From contig OX411558.1 of NCBI GenBank assembly GCA_948146395.1, positions 40,319,617 through 40,383,616 on the forward strand: DNA of 64,000 nucleotides, given 5' to 3'. Below the pieces are notes generated by a model, which was not told the DNA's origin, ran no database searches, and was given only the letters and a program-made list of their open reading frames with translations. The stretch is from Fragum whitleyi. Lineage: Eukaryota > Mollusca > Bivalvia > Cardiida > Cardiidae. Numbering within the stretch: position 1 is the stretch's first letter; each line of letters starts with the position of its first letter. Of this stretch, positions 34,831-46,836 are shown in pieces. The translations under genes and the position numbers were made by a program.

Positions 34831-37800
34831 GTGGGATCTTGGAATGTAATTTACATAAGATATAAAGACCGTATTTATTAATTCCATGGGAGTATGAAAC
34901 TAAAAACCTAATTACACTGTATGAATAAGCGAAGTGGATTCATACATGAGTGTGATAAGGTATTTAGTTTCATACTTCCATGAATCAACAAATGCTCACA
35001 TTATATCTTATAATTGATATCATGAAGCAAAAGTGTAAATATTTTCCAAATGGGTCAGGTTTCTCTTGGGACTAACAAAATAGCTGCATACTCAAAATTA
35101 TTTTCTTTCGGGAATGAAATTAATTTGTCAGTCACGAAACTTATTGGAATCAACCAAAAATGGAATTATTGTTGAGTGACAAGAGCAGTGGATAGATGGT
35201 TATCTTAATTCATATTTAGTAGGGAGGACTCTTGGCTCAAAAATCAAAGAACCTGCATAAAATCCTGGCATGCACATGCATTGCTATAGGGTTTCAAGAA
35301 GAATGAATAAAAAAAACTTTCAATCATTCCCATACATTTCTTTTTTTTGACACATTGTGAAAATGAAAAAAAAATGATTCTAATAAACAATTCCTTTATT
35401 ATGTTACAACCTTTCATTGTCCACAATGTTTTTTACCCAAAATACAAAGATTTTTAAAATTTCACATATTAAAAATTTCCCAACTTCAGCTTCTTTGAAA
35501 ATTTGTCTTCTGAAAATGGATTGTGTTTCAGAACCCCCAATGGTAAGGTGCTTCTCTCATGGGCAGTCCAACCCTACATATTTCATACGGTATGGTGGAA
35601 AAGACATGGTGCTCAGAAAGAAACCTGTAAGTTGGATGGCCAAGTCTTGATACATACCTGTTTAACCTTGACCTTTTTCTGAGAAAACCAATGATATTAT
35701 GACACACTTGATAAAATTGTCATTGTAATCGTAAACTTAGCATTTTGTGATATCTCTGGAAATTTTAAAGGTGTTAACTTGAACTTTAAATAAATTCAAT
35801 AAAAAAGTTATCTCTTTCTATTATCAAGTATGATTTTATAGAGGATTTTGAATATATGATTATAAACAATAGATTTACTAAACCAGTAGACCATAATTGG
35901 TCATCTCTATATAATTTCCTTTACCTATTTTAGATGTTAGTTGATTAATAAATCAGTCAATTCGATTAAATTTGATATGTTATGAACAGAAATTTGATAA
36001 CTTATCCAAATTTTTGTGATAATTCAACAACATACTTGAAATTCATTGATTAGAATTTTCATTTTCAAGGAAACTGATAGTATTGCTATACGCTCTAAGC
36101 CAAATAGACATCAACAAGTTGTATTTGTATTTTCATGCCTCATTGTTTTACGAAAATCTATATATTATTCTGTCCTTCCGTCTGTCTGTTTGCAAAACTT
36201 CACCAAAAACTTAACAATGACAATTACATCATGCTTATTTAAGATACATTACTCATATTTGGCATGATGATATGTCTAATCAATGCACATCTGCTGATAC
36301 TAAGGTCAAGTTCATGTGATAGGGTCAAGGTCATCTGTCAAGGTCGAATTTAGAAAGAAAAAAAAAGCCATTTCGAGGCTATTACTGTTTCACAAGCACA
36401 TCAATGTTGTCTCACAAGGACAAGGACATTGGAAGAATAACTAATTTAAGGGGCATCTGTGTAACACAAACTCATCTTGTTTCAGCCAGGAAAACTGTTG
36501 CCATCTGCTCATGCCGTAGAGAGGGAATTTAGAGTGATGAAGTCTGTCAAACCCCATGGTGTACCAGTACCTAATATGTTAGGACTATGTGAGGACTCTA
36601 GGTAATTATTTATTTCTTGTTTATCTAAATTTTAAACCGGTCCAAGTTGAACCGGCTTTTGTTGAACCAGCCCTACGTTCAGGATGACAAAACAGTGTAA
36701 ACTGTTTGCTAATAATTGGCAAACAGTTTGCACAGTTTTATCATCCTGAATGCTGGGCTGATTGCAGATGATAGTGAACAGAGGGTGCTTTTTAGCAATT
36801 TAAAAGGTCAACTTATAATGTTTGGAAATTTTGTCAGGTCCCCTTAGGGATCCTTTATAACCTTTTAAAACCCTTTGTTAATATCATTTGAGACCTTAAT
36901 TCTGCATTTGTAAAACTTAAGATATTGTATGATAAAACCCAGATTACTTTTTAGAAAATGCAAATTTTTAGCCAAAATATATTCAGCATGATAAGGGTTA
37001 AGTTTGTGTGTGAATTTGTTTCACATTTCAGTTTAATTGGAACACCATTTTATATGATGGAACACATGCCTGGTAGGATATTTCAAGACCACTTGTTATT
37101 GGGTAAAACGCCTGAAGAACGTCGCCTCATTTATTCGGAGATGATCAACACATTATGTAAAATCCACAGAGTTGATATAAATGCAGCTGGACTGCAGGAC
37201 TATGGAAAACAAGGTAAATATTCTTGTTACTTAATGCATTATCTCAGGTTTTCCGAATTTATGTTCAATACAATTTCATTCTAGTTTGGTCCATTGAAAT
37301 TTGGGCTATCCCATTTGATGAAAAATCAGTTTTATTTATCAATGAAAACAATTTTGAGTATGCACCTATTTTAAAGGCAGAAAATAGTCCCATAAGAAAA
37401 ATGTTTCTTTTTCAACAAATCTTTTCACTTTTTGCTTTTTAAAATTAAATTATTAGAGATGAAGAGAATATTTGTTGATTTCATGGAGGAATGAAACTAA
37501 AAACCTATTCACACTCAAGTGTGAATTTGTGAAGTGGATTCATACAGTGTGATAAGGTTTTTGGTTTTATATCTCCATAAAATCAATAGATACTCTTTTC
37601 ATCTCTCAAATGGAAAAATCTCAACTAACTGCAAATATAAATCTATAAATTGCAACTTATGATTTCTTCTTTTTCTACAATATTTTCTACTTGTTTAACC
37701 CTTTGCTAGTTAATCCCTGCTTTTTATGTGTCTGTGATTTTATGATTGAGAAAACATTGTGAAAAAAGAAGAAATTGCTTCTGACAAGCAATTTCTTCTT

Positions 37801-40800
37801 TTTCCACACTATTTTCTACCCTACTGAATGGTTATTTTTCAAATTTACTTCACTTCAAATTTTCGTCTGCAAAACTTTTGAATTTGGACAGGTCCAAAAT
37901 TTTGTAAAACAGGAAAGGGTTAACTTGCTGTATCTGGATCATTTGTGACCCTTCACGCAAAAAGGGACCATCTGAGCAGTGCATAAATTGTCCCTAGTCA
38001 GATTGGGCAGAATGCGCAGACTGCCTAGAGATTTTTTTTGCACTGTGCTAATTTCCGAAATCTATAATTATCAATCCACCTTCCTATGAAAATTATATTG
38101 ACCTCTAGTTGACCTGCACTAGAAACAATCTATTTTTCAAGTTTTATTTTTCAGAGTTCCCAGAGCGTTCTTTTTGGCATGACGGGTTATATTTGTAAAT
38201 AAATGACTTCTGGCAATCCATCTCTTTTCATTGATCTACAATTTGTTATGGTTTGAATTTAGCAGTGTGTCTGGTATTTACAAGGACAATGTTTCCAATA
38301 ATTGTTTAGTTTGTCAATAAAACAAAAAATTGGAATTAGTTAAATTAACTTAAAATGATAAGTGATAAAAGTGTCAATCTACAGGCGTCAAATCTTATAA
38401 ATTTATAATCCAGAATCTCAGAATATTTTCCATTTGACATTTTGGAAGTTATGTTACCATTTCAGGTGGCTATGTTTTACGCAACTTCAACAGATGGGCC
38501 AAACAGTATGAAGCTAGTAAAACACATGAAATAGAGAGCATGACTAAATTGATGGAATGGATTCCTGCACATTTACCACAGAATGAAAAATGTACCCTGG
38601 TACATGGAGACTTTAGGTAAAGTAATTTGATCCTTTCCTGTTTTACAAAATTTTCGACCTGTCCAAATTTAAAGGTTTTGCAGACGAAAAGTTAAAGTAG
38701 ATTTAATTTGAAAAATAACCATTCTGTAGGGTAGAAAATAGTGTGGAAAAAGAAGAAATTGCTTGTCAGAAGCAATTTCTTTTTTTTCACAATGTTTTCT
38801 CAATAATAAAATCACAGACACGTAAAAAGCAGGGATTAAACAGCAAAGGGTTAATGGATGGAAATTGTGGATTGACTTTAAAATGAACAGTCTCACTCAG
38901 ATATTTTAAGGTCATATAAAAAGTTATATATGTATACATAGATTTTAAGCTCGGCTATTTTCGAAGTAAACCTCGAGGTATTGTGAGCACCTTGGCGTCC
39001 TTTGCATTGGTGTTGACATTGATGTTGGCATTGATGTTGGCTTGGTGTGACAAACTTTAACCTTGGTCATATCTCTCTTATTAGTCCCCTACGGGTGTTC
39101 ACACCGGAGGGGACTATAGGTTTGCCCTCCGTCTGTCCGTCCGTCTGTCCGTCCGTCTGTCCGACTGTCCGCTCAAATCTTGATCCCGGGATAACTTAAT
39201 AACTAAGCAAGCGTTTTTGATGAAAGTTGGTATATGACTAGATGGCAATGTGTAGATTATGCACATCATTTTATTTTTGTTTTTCGACTTAAATTGAGGT
39301 TGCTATGGTTACAGAAATAGTGAAAATATGGCCAAAAATGGGATCCTGCGATAAGATGATAACTAAGCGAGCTAGTTTAATGAGACTTGGTATATGACTA
39401 TATGGCAATGTGTAGATTATGCACATCATTTTATTTTTGTTTTTAGACTAAAATTGTTGTTGCTATGGTTACGGAAATAGTGAAAATATGGCAAAAAATA
39501 TTGGATCCTGCGATAAGTTAATAAGTAAGCAAGCTAATTTGATGAGACTTGGTATATGACTAGATGGCAATGTGTAGATTATGCACATCATTTTATCTTT
39601 GTTCTTTGACAAAAAGTGCGGTTGCTATGGTAACGGAAATAGTGAAAATATGGCAAAAAATGGATCCTGCAATAACTTAATAACTAAGCAAGCTAACTTG
39701 ATGAAACCTGTTTAAAAATGTAAAAAAAATTATAAGCCATGTTAGTCAGGGTGGTGATGCAGCAGTATTAATTACCTCCAGTGAAAGTTCTCATTTCTTA
39801 CCAACAAGACTGAAGAAAAACATCTTGGATCAGACAAGGTAACTGTTATTGATACTATTTCTTGCATCTGTCTATTGCTTCCATGAATTGTATAGTGGGC
39901 ACAGCAGAGACAACAACTCATGTAAGTCTTGTTTAACCCTTTAACATGACCTGGTTTTGACGTCCCTGATAGAATTGGCGTGGGAAAACATTGAGACAAA
40001 CAAAGCCGGTAGGGGACTTATGCCCATGTCCAACATGGCTCTTGTTATTGATGGTAGTTCATGAAACTTGGCATATGTGTTCACCAATACAAGAGCTACC
40101 CAGTAAATCAAGGGGGATAACTCTGGAAGCACTTTTGCAAGAGTTATGCCCTTTTTTCGACTTAGAATTTTTGCATTATCCAGCACCTTCAGCCGAGTGT
40201 TGCACACATAGGCGGTGCTCTTGTTTAGGTTAAGTATTGTATATGGAGTTTTTAAGTGAATTGAAAAGGTAATATCCTTGTGTATGGACACTTTAGATAA
40301 AACTATTGTAACAATTTTGCAATAAATGAAGTATGTTGTCTGGAACGGAGATTTAAGGTAAAATGTGGAAATCTACTTATATACAAAAAGTTTACAAATA
40401 AGATAAAACAGTTCTTGCAATTCTATGTGTTGACAATCCTTTTAGTTATAGAAATAGTCTAGGTACTAATAGATACATTAATTTATTTCAGGTTAGATAA
40501 TCTGATATACCACCCACACAGACCCGAGGTGATTGGAGTGTTAGACTGGGAGTTGTCTACCCTTGGTGACCCACTTACCGACCTTTCTACACTGGCTGTA
40601 TGTTATTATATTCCACCAGGGTTTCCAATGTTTCCATGTAAGTTATACTGAGTAATGCAGCTTTGGCGACCCACTTAATGGTTAGTCATACACAGTTATC
40701 TACCCTTAAAATAAACTATAGACATATTATAACATCTTTTAATGCCAAGAGGCCTTTTTATATTACTATGTTCCTTATTTATTATAATCATTTTTCAAGC

Positions 40801-43800
40801 CAAGGGTTCTATCTTCACTATATTCCATATATTATAAGCATTCACCAAGCCTTTTTAGCTCACCTGAGCACAATGTGCTCAAGTGAGCTATTGTGATCAC
40901 CTTTTGTCCGGCGTCGTCCGTCGTCCGTCAACAATTTCTTTAAACGACATCTCCTCCTAAACTACTGGGCCAATTTTAACCAAACTTGGCAGAAATGTTC
41001 CTTAGGTGGTCCCCTTTAAGAATTGCTAAAAGAATTGAAATCTGTGAAAAACTCTGGTTGCTATGGCAACCAAAGTTAAAAATTTAAGAAATCTTTAAAA
41101 TTCTTCTTCTTCTGAACCAGCAGCCCTACAGCCTTGAAATTTGGTATGGATGATCAGCTCATAGACCTTAATAAAAATAGCTAAAATCATATCTGTTGGG
41201 CCACCAGGTGCGGCGCATCAGGGGGTAGGGGGTAGTACTTTGGGTAAATTTTGTAACTTCAACCTTCATCTTCTTCTGATCATGAAGGCCTAAAGCCTTA
41301 AAATTTTGCATGTATCATCAACTCATAGACCTCAATAAAAATAGCTAAAATCATATCTGTAGGGCCACCAGGTGCGGAGCACCAGGGGGATAGGGGTAGT
41401 ACTATGATGAAAATTTTGTAATCTTAACCTTTTTCTTCTTCTAAACTAGGAGACCTACAGATTTGAATATTGGCATGGATGATCAGCATATGGACCCTTA
41501 TTAAAATACCTAAAATCATGACTGTAGATTCACCAGGTGCGTAGCACCAGGGGGGAGAGGATAGTACTTTTGTGGAAATTTTGTAATCTTTAACCTTCTT
41601 CTTCTTCTGAACCACAAGCCCTACAGACTTGGAAATTGGCATGGAGGATCAGCTCATAGACCTTAATATAAATAGCTAAAATCATGACTGTAAAGCCACC
41701 AGGTGCGGAGCACCAGGGGGAGGGGGGAGTACTTTTGTGAAAATTTTGTAACTTTAATCTTCATCTTCTAATGAACCAGGAGCCCTACAGACTTCAATAA
41801 TGGCATGGATGATAAGCATATGGATCTAAAATAAAATAGCTAAAATCATGAATGTAGGGCAACCAGATGCGGAGCATTAGGGGGCAGGGGGTAGTACTTT
41901 GGATCAATTTTGAAATCTTTAACCTTATTCTTCTCCTGGATCAGGAACCTTGACTTGAAAATTGTCATGGGTGATCAATATATTGACATTAATAATAGCT
42001 AAAATCATGACTGTAGGGTCACCAGGTGCTGAGTGTCTTGGGGAGGGGGTAGTGCTTTGGATCATTTTTGAAATCTTTAAACTTCTTCTAATGAACCAGG
42101 AGTCCTACAGACTTGAAATTAGGTATGGATGATCAGCATATGGACATATATTGAATTAGCTAAAATCATGACTGTAGATTCACCAGGTGCAGAGCATCTT
42201 GGGGGAGAGGGAGTGCTTTGTTGAGAATTTTGAATCCCTACAGCCTTTATATTTGACATGGATTGATCAACTCATTAAAGAAAACTTTAAAAGTCTCAGA
42301 CTCAGCCTGTATATCTGGCATAGATTAGCTGATCACAGACCTTTTATGGAAAAAGCTTAAATAAATAATGTCCAGGGAGGAGCAGAGGGGGGGGGGGGAA
42401 TGATTATTTCAAATGTTATCTGATTGAATAAGTGAAAATCTCTTTTTCTGTGGTTGCATGGACATACCTAGGTAATGAAGCTTTTTTCTCAGGTGAGCAA
42501 CCCAGGGCCAACGGCCCTCTTGTTTGAAGGGTTTTATCTTTACTATATTCCTTATATTATAAGGAATAAAGTTTATATAGAACCCTTGGCTTGCTTACAG
42601 GTCTATATAAAGAACATTTTTCACTCTCATATATAAATTAGGGATCCCTAGAACCCCTAGCTTTGACATTATGGGATTCCTCTAAATACTTTGGAAGTAT
42701 TAGGATTCCAGAACACCTAGTGTCCAACCCTGCTAAACTATGAATCTTAGCAAGTTGTTATTTACACTTTCAGCATTTGCAAGTGAAGATTTAAAGTCCC
42801 TTGGAATCCCGACAGAGCAAGAATTGGTGCAAGAATACTGCAATAGAATGAACATTCCATTGATAGAAAACTGGGAATTTTATATCGCTTTCAACTTCTT
42901 TAGATTTGCTGCCATTATTCAGGGGGTTTATAAACGAGCCTTAGAAGGTAATAATTGATGGCATAGGGCAAAATGGTTATAACTGGATTTGAGTTTAAAG
43001 GCAGTTACAGCTGTTTTGCTTTGAGCCATTTACATACAGTTTCTTCTAGTTCAGTTCATACAACAGTGGAATCCATTAATTGCAGCCCTGATAATGGCAA
43101 CTAACACTTAACTGCTCAATTGCAACTGACAGCTTCATTGCAACTGACTACTTAATTGCAATTGACCTGATGCACAAACAATAGATTATAAGAACAAATA
43201 GCTCCTCTTAATACAAACTTCTGGTTAATAGCAACAGAAATGTTGACAAATTGGTTTGCTATAAACAGGATTCTTCTGTATCAGAAAAAGAATGATTCTG
43301 ATTGACCAAAAAATTAAATTCATATCTCCATGAAAAAAGCTAGAGCACTGCATTACTTTGCTTGTGTCAAGAAAAATTAAAATGTCTCAAACTGTTTCGC
43401 TTGATGATGTTAAGATGGCAGACCTGCAATAGTTCCACAACTTTTCAGAACACAAGATCTTTCACAATGTTAACCGAGGTTTCCTAATGAAATCATTAGG
43501 AAACCTTAGTAAGCATTGTTAAAGTTAATGATGTCCTAAAAGTTGTGGAACTTTTATGGGTCCACTACCTTAAGTTATTGATAATGAAACAAAAATTAAG
43601 TTTTAATAATTTATGAGGCTATGAATTGAAAAATTGATTTCACTATCATATGAATTTGAAAAAAAAATTGAGAATTAACTTGGATAATGTTGAAAACCCA
43701 AGAAAAAATTCAATTTGAGAACCCCTAGATATAACTGAAAGATTATTAAATGTTACATTGAATACATTCCCACACGCCCATGAAACTAAAAAAAATTGGG

Positions 43801-45328
43801 AAACGTTTTAGAAAATGAATAAATTACTTTTTACAAACAGTTTCTTAGTTGCCCTCAAATGTGTCCACCTTAGAAAGACAAATATCTTTCAGATTTCATG
43901 AGCTGAAATTCTTTTAAATTGTGACAGTCTTAAATTTTGTCATAAGTTAAACACTCATGGGACCTAAAGACCAAACCTCACATTTAATTTAATTTCTTTA
44001 CTATTATTGACGTCATAAGAAAAGATTAGAAAGGGAGACAACTCTTATTATTTCCATATTAGACAAACAAGGTTATCTTTCTTAAATCTATATTTATATC
44101 CAAACATCCCTACATGTATATTTAATGGGTCATAAACTGGTTTGCTTGAGGATATGTGTAAAGTGATGTTTTGTATTATTTGTTAGTCCTATCATTGATG
44201 AATTGTTAGGGATTTAAAGTCACTGTAAGCATTATTTCAGTTCTGTTACAGGGCTGGAACACCTAACCAAGGCTTCCTGGTTTTACCCAAATATTCTTTT
44301 TCAGCCTCCATATATTCAACTATCTTATTTATGCTAACCTTATTTATTCTCTTTAATGAACTGTTCTCTTCAGATTACTCAAACATCGGAAAAAATGTTG
44401 GCAATAATTACATGGCATGGGCATATCTAGGACTTTGAAATTTATACCCACTCAGAAGGCAACAACTTAAGAATATAAAGGTCCTAGGATAAAGGCGATA
44501 TGAGAACTGTGACAAAAGATTAATGCCCTACATCCACTCCCTTTATTATGATTTGAGCGTTAGTGAATAATCAAAACATCGTAACTACAGCTTGAATAAG
44601 CTGCAGTTTTGATGCTTTGATCATTCATCAAAAATTATTCAACAGCGGAATATTTCTTTTACGCACTTGGGTAAAATGCGTAATGGGAGCAATGCCCTTG
44701 CATGGGATGTCATATGGGTTTTATCCCCAGCAGCATCCATTGTTAGATAATCTATCCCCTGAGATATGAGTGAAAAATGTTTGAATAGTGGTATAAAATT
44801 TCACTCAAACAAGCAATTTTTCAGTACTACAGTACATATAAAATTAGTATATACAGAAACTATAGGAGGTTCATCATTTAGCAATTTTTGAAGTTTTGCA
44901 ATCTGACAATATGTCTTCTGCATGATCCTGGAATTTTAAGTCTCTTTGACTTAGTATTTAAAAAAAAAATAGTGTGAAAGAGAAAAAATTGCGTGTTATA
45001 ACAGACTATTTTCCCCAATAGGATTTTCTATTCAAATTGAACCCCAATTTCATTATCATCTGCATCTTTCTTTTAATTTTGACCAGTCTAAGATTAAAAA
45101 TAATGGAAAAATTTAAATTTTCTATTATAGGACAGTCTAGTTCAGCCAATGCTGAGATAGTGGGTCTGTATGCAAAAGAAATTGCCAACACTGCTTGGAA
45201 GGTTGCGTCCAATAGTAACCTCAAACCGACCAATCAGAAAAGAGGAGTGGCGCCACCTGGTGGTAAGGATTTTGACAGGAAACATTACTCTACATCAGCT
45301 ACGTCAAGTATGGGTGTAGAATCAGCAG
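34671..45328 (+). CDS. ACAD10: ACAD10 part 2: kinase-like APH domain
   Basis: Second block of the same gene. Exons are 34671-34830 (shared with the HAD end), 35532-35626, 36486-36601, 37032-37213, 38466-38616, 40492-40637, 42774-42947 and 45131-45328. The fold is aminoglycoside-phosphotransferase/choline-kinase-like. In ACAD10/ACAD11 this region acts as a kinase on 4-hydroxyacyl-CoA, ahead of the dehydrogenase. Visible motifs: [10 protein letters not shown] (nucleotide loop, from residue 289), VLRKKP (conserved Lys), catalytic HGDFRLDN at 457-464 (HxDxxxxN type), and metal-binding LDWE at 478-481 with [11 protein letters not shown]. The last exon is a less conserved linker ([17 protein letters not shown] ...) leading to the dehydrogenase. 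All introns are GT-AG and keep frame. Confidence 0.93.
36672..36765. repeat. Long hairpin in ACAD10 intron 7
   Basis: Arms CCCTACGTTCAGGATGACAA and AACAGTGTAAACTGTTTGC pair with GGCAAACAGTTTGCACAG and TCATCCTGAATGCTGGGC around TAATAATT, giving a stem of about 36 bp with few mismatches. It is probably a tiny foldback element. Confidence 0.55.
37699..37919. mobile_element. TTAA-flanked MITE, CCCTTT family, copy 2
   Basis: Starts CCCTTTGCTAGTTAATCCCT after TTAA and ends GTAAAACAGGAAAGGG before TTAA. A central perfect hairpin AAGAAGAAATTGCTT / AAGCAATTTCTTCTT is present. Located in ACAD10 intron 8. Confidence 0.75.
38631..38850. mobile_element. CCCTTT-family MITE, copy 3 (one flank mutated)
   Basis: Opposite orientation to copy 2: CCTTTCCTGTTTTACAAAAT ... 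GGGATTAAACAGCAAAGGG then TTAA. The left TTAA is now TTGA. It starts about 14 bp after the donor of ACAD10 exon 9. Confidence 0.7.
38947..40223 (+). mobile_element. HINE-like element (GGGGGATAACTCTGGGAGC family) interrupted by another
   Basis: The left part runs from AAGCTCGGCTATTTTCG to ATATCTCTCTTATT and the right part from ATTGATGGTAGTTCATG to GGCGGTGCTCTTG before TTT. Joined, they match the uninterrupted copy at 29585-29873. The insert is 39083-40044. Located in ACAD10 intron 9. Confidence 0.7.
39083..40044 (+). mobile_element. Nested HINE-like element, AGTCCCCTAC family
   Basis: The 5' hairpin is AGTCCCCTACGGGTG / CACACCGGAGGGGACT. The core has about three units of about 155 bp carrying GGTATATGACTAGATGGCAA and TGTAGATTATGCACATCATT. 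GTAGGGGACT (40009-40018) is the perfect inverse of the 5' tip. The 3' hairpin CCATGTCCAACATGG (40024-40038) precedes CTCTTG then TT. It interrupts another element at a TT with no longer duplication. CCGTCTGTCCGTCCGTCTG after the 5' hairpin is low-complexity. Confidence 0.75.
40857..42522 (+). mobile_element. HINE-like element, AGCTCACCTGAG family, long core
   Basis: After TTTTT, the 5' hairpin is AGCTCACCTGAGCACAATG / TGTGCTCAAGTGAGCT. About eight units of about 175 bp carry GGATGATCAGCTCATAGACC, GCTAAAATCATGACTGTAG and CACCAGGTGCGGAGCACCAG. CTCAGGTGAGC (42488-42498) inverts the tip. The 3' hairpin GGGCCAACGGCCC precedes TCTTG then TTT. It lies in ACAD10 intron 10. It shares tips, but not core, with 5471-6534. 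Confidence 0.72.
43414..43569. mobile_element. TTAA-flanked foldback MITE (GGTAGTGG family)
   Basis: TTAA at 43410-43413 and 43570-43573. It ends GGGTCCACTACC. Arms carry CAATAGTTCCACAACTTTTC and its inverse, with GGTTTCCTAATGAAATCATT at the turn. Located in ACAD10 intron 11. Confidence 0.75.
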
Positions 45329-45344
45329 GTAGGCGCAGAGCTCT

Positions 45345-45760
45345 AGATAAATAGAGGATAATCGTTTGTTTCAGTTTAAGATTGATTTATATTTCATTGA
45401 GTGAACAACAAAAGCTACAGTTTCACGAGTGGCACTCTGCCACAAATGAAAATATAGCTTTTGTTTTTCATGAAATGAAATATTAATCCATCTTACTCGA
45501 AAAACAAACGATTATTCTATTTCTTTATTGAAAAAAAGAGACAAAAATGTGAAATTTCTAGGACATATTTTCGCAAAGCACATCATTTTTCATGTGATAG
45601 CAATGCAATGCTCATTGTGAGGTCACTTATGACACCCGCATAGTTGATGTCAGATAGACTAAATTGCACTAAAGCAAGGTATAAGTTTATGATAACTTCA
45701 CTGCTTCTGCACCGTTATTTCTCGATAAGCACAAAAGAAATGGGATGTTTTCATTTTCAA
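45345..45760. mobile_element. Palindrome-ended repeat (ATCGTTTGTTT family), copy 2
   Basis: Reverse orientation relative to 13155-13580. It includes AGAGGATAATCGTTTGTTTC, ACAACAAAAGCTACAG / AAAATATAGCTTTTG, AAACAAACGATTATTCTATT, GTGAAATTTCTAGGAC and AACTTCACTGCTTCTGC. It starts about 17 bp after the donor of ACAD10 exon 12. Confidence 0.55.
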
Positions 45761-45784
45761 TATAAAAATATTTCATTGTTTGCT

Positions 45785-46057
45785 TTGGTGTTTTTGGAGA
45801 AAATCTGAGGTATTGCCTTGGTGTCTATGTTGTCGTCATTCAAAAAACTTTGACAATTACTATATCTCTTGTTATACTTAAAGGTATTTTATTAGAAACT
45901 AGGCACACATTCTCACCAACAAAGAGCAAAATATACTATCAATGGGAATAACTCTAGATGCATTTTTGTGCAAATTATGCCCCTTTTTTATCTTAGATTT
46001 TTTATCCCTTATCCAGCACCAAACAGCTAAGCTAAGGCATTGTAAGTTGTGCTCTTG
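45785..46057 (+). mobile_element. HINE-like element (GGGGGATAACTCTGGGAGC family), copy 4
   Basis: Diverged copy in ACAD10 intron 12: GAAAATCTGAGGTATTGCC, AAAAAACTTTGACAATTAC, AATGGGAATAACTCTAGATG and TTGTGCTCTTG before TTT. The 3' hairpin is degraded. Confidence 0.5.
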
Positions 46058-46472
46058 TTTAGCTCTAGAACCCAATGTTGTGAGTACTCATTAGAATTTT
46101 CTCTTCAAGATAATTCCAATGAGTACACACAATAAAGGGTTTGGATGAGAAATAACCCTTTTAAATTGGCGTCACTCCTACTTATCTAGAACCCTATGAT
46201 TGGATTTCTAAAGATGTTGAGTAAACTGACAAAAAGATTGAATGGGCATAGATTAGACTGTATATATATAAAGGGTGATCCTTGGGTCTATCTTATGATT
46301 ACTTGGAGAATTGTTAATACTTAGAAGGGCACAGAAGTATCACATCTGATCATAGTCTATAATGTCTTTCCATGCTTTGTGTAGAGCAGGACTCTGCCAT
46401 TTACAACAGAAGGGTTAGTATATCAAAATGGAGTAAGTTAGTAGATATTAATGTAACAATGAGATCACAATC

Positions 46473-46558
46473 CATATCAAGGGTTCAGTGCAAGACTGTA
46501 CTAAGTGTATATACATTGTATATGCACTTAGTACAGTCTTGCACTGAACCCTGGATAT
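46473..46558. repeat. Near-perfect 42-bp inverted repeat with 3-nt loop
   Basis: The inner arms 46481-46514 and 46518-46551 pair over 34 positions with a single mismatch, which would be a G:U wobble in RNA. Pairing continues outward over CATATC with one mismatch. The loop is ATT. It lies in ACAD10 intron 12. It may be a very young foldback element or a small-RNA-type hairpin; the sequence alone cannot decide. Confidence 0.75.
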
Positions 46559-46836
46559 GCAGAAATACAACTTAACCTCAAATTAGAGATTAGACATGCA
46601 CATTTGTAAAAATTCTGTCATTTCAATTCACTGAAATTGGCCTCTCTTAGTAAATAGTGAAGGGGTAGCTTATATTATGAAAAGAGCTCATATAAGAAAA
46701 TTATGGTAAGTTAGTAGGGTATAGGTAAGGTAAATTACTATGTTGAGCAACAGGTTTTTCTCTGCAAGTCTCAAAACCAAAAGAATTTTTGTTATTGGTT
46801 AATCCATGACAGATTTTGCTGTAATTTTCTCTTCAG

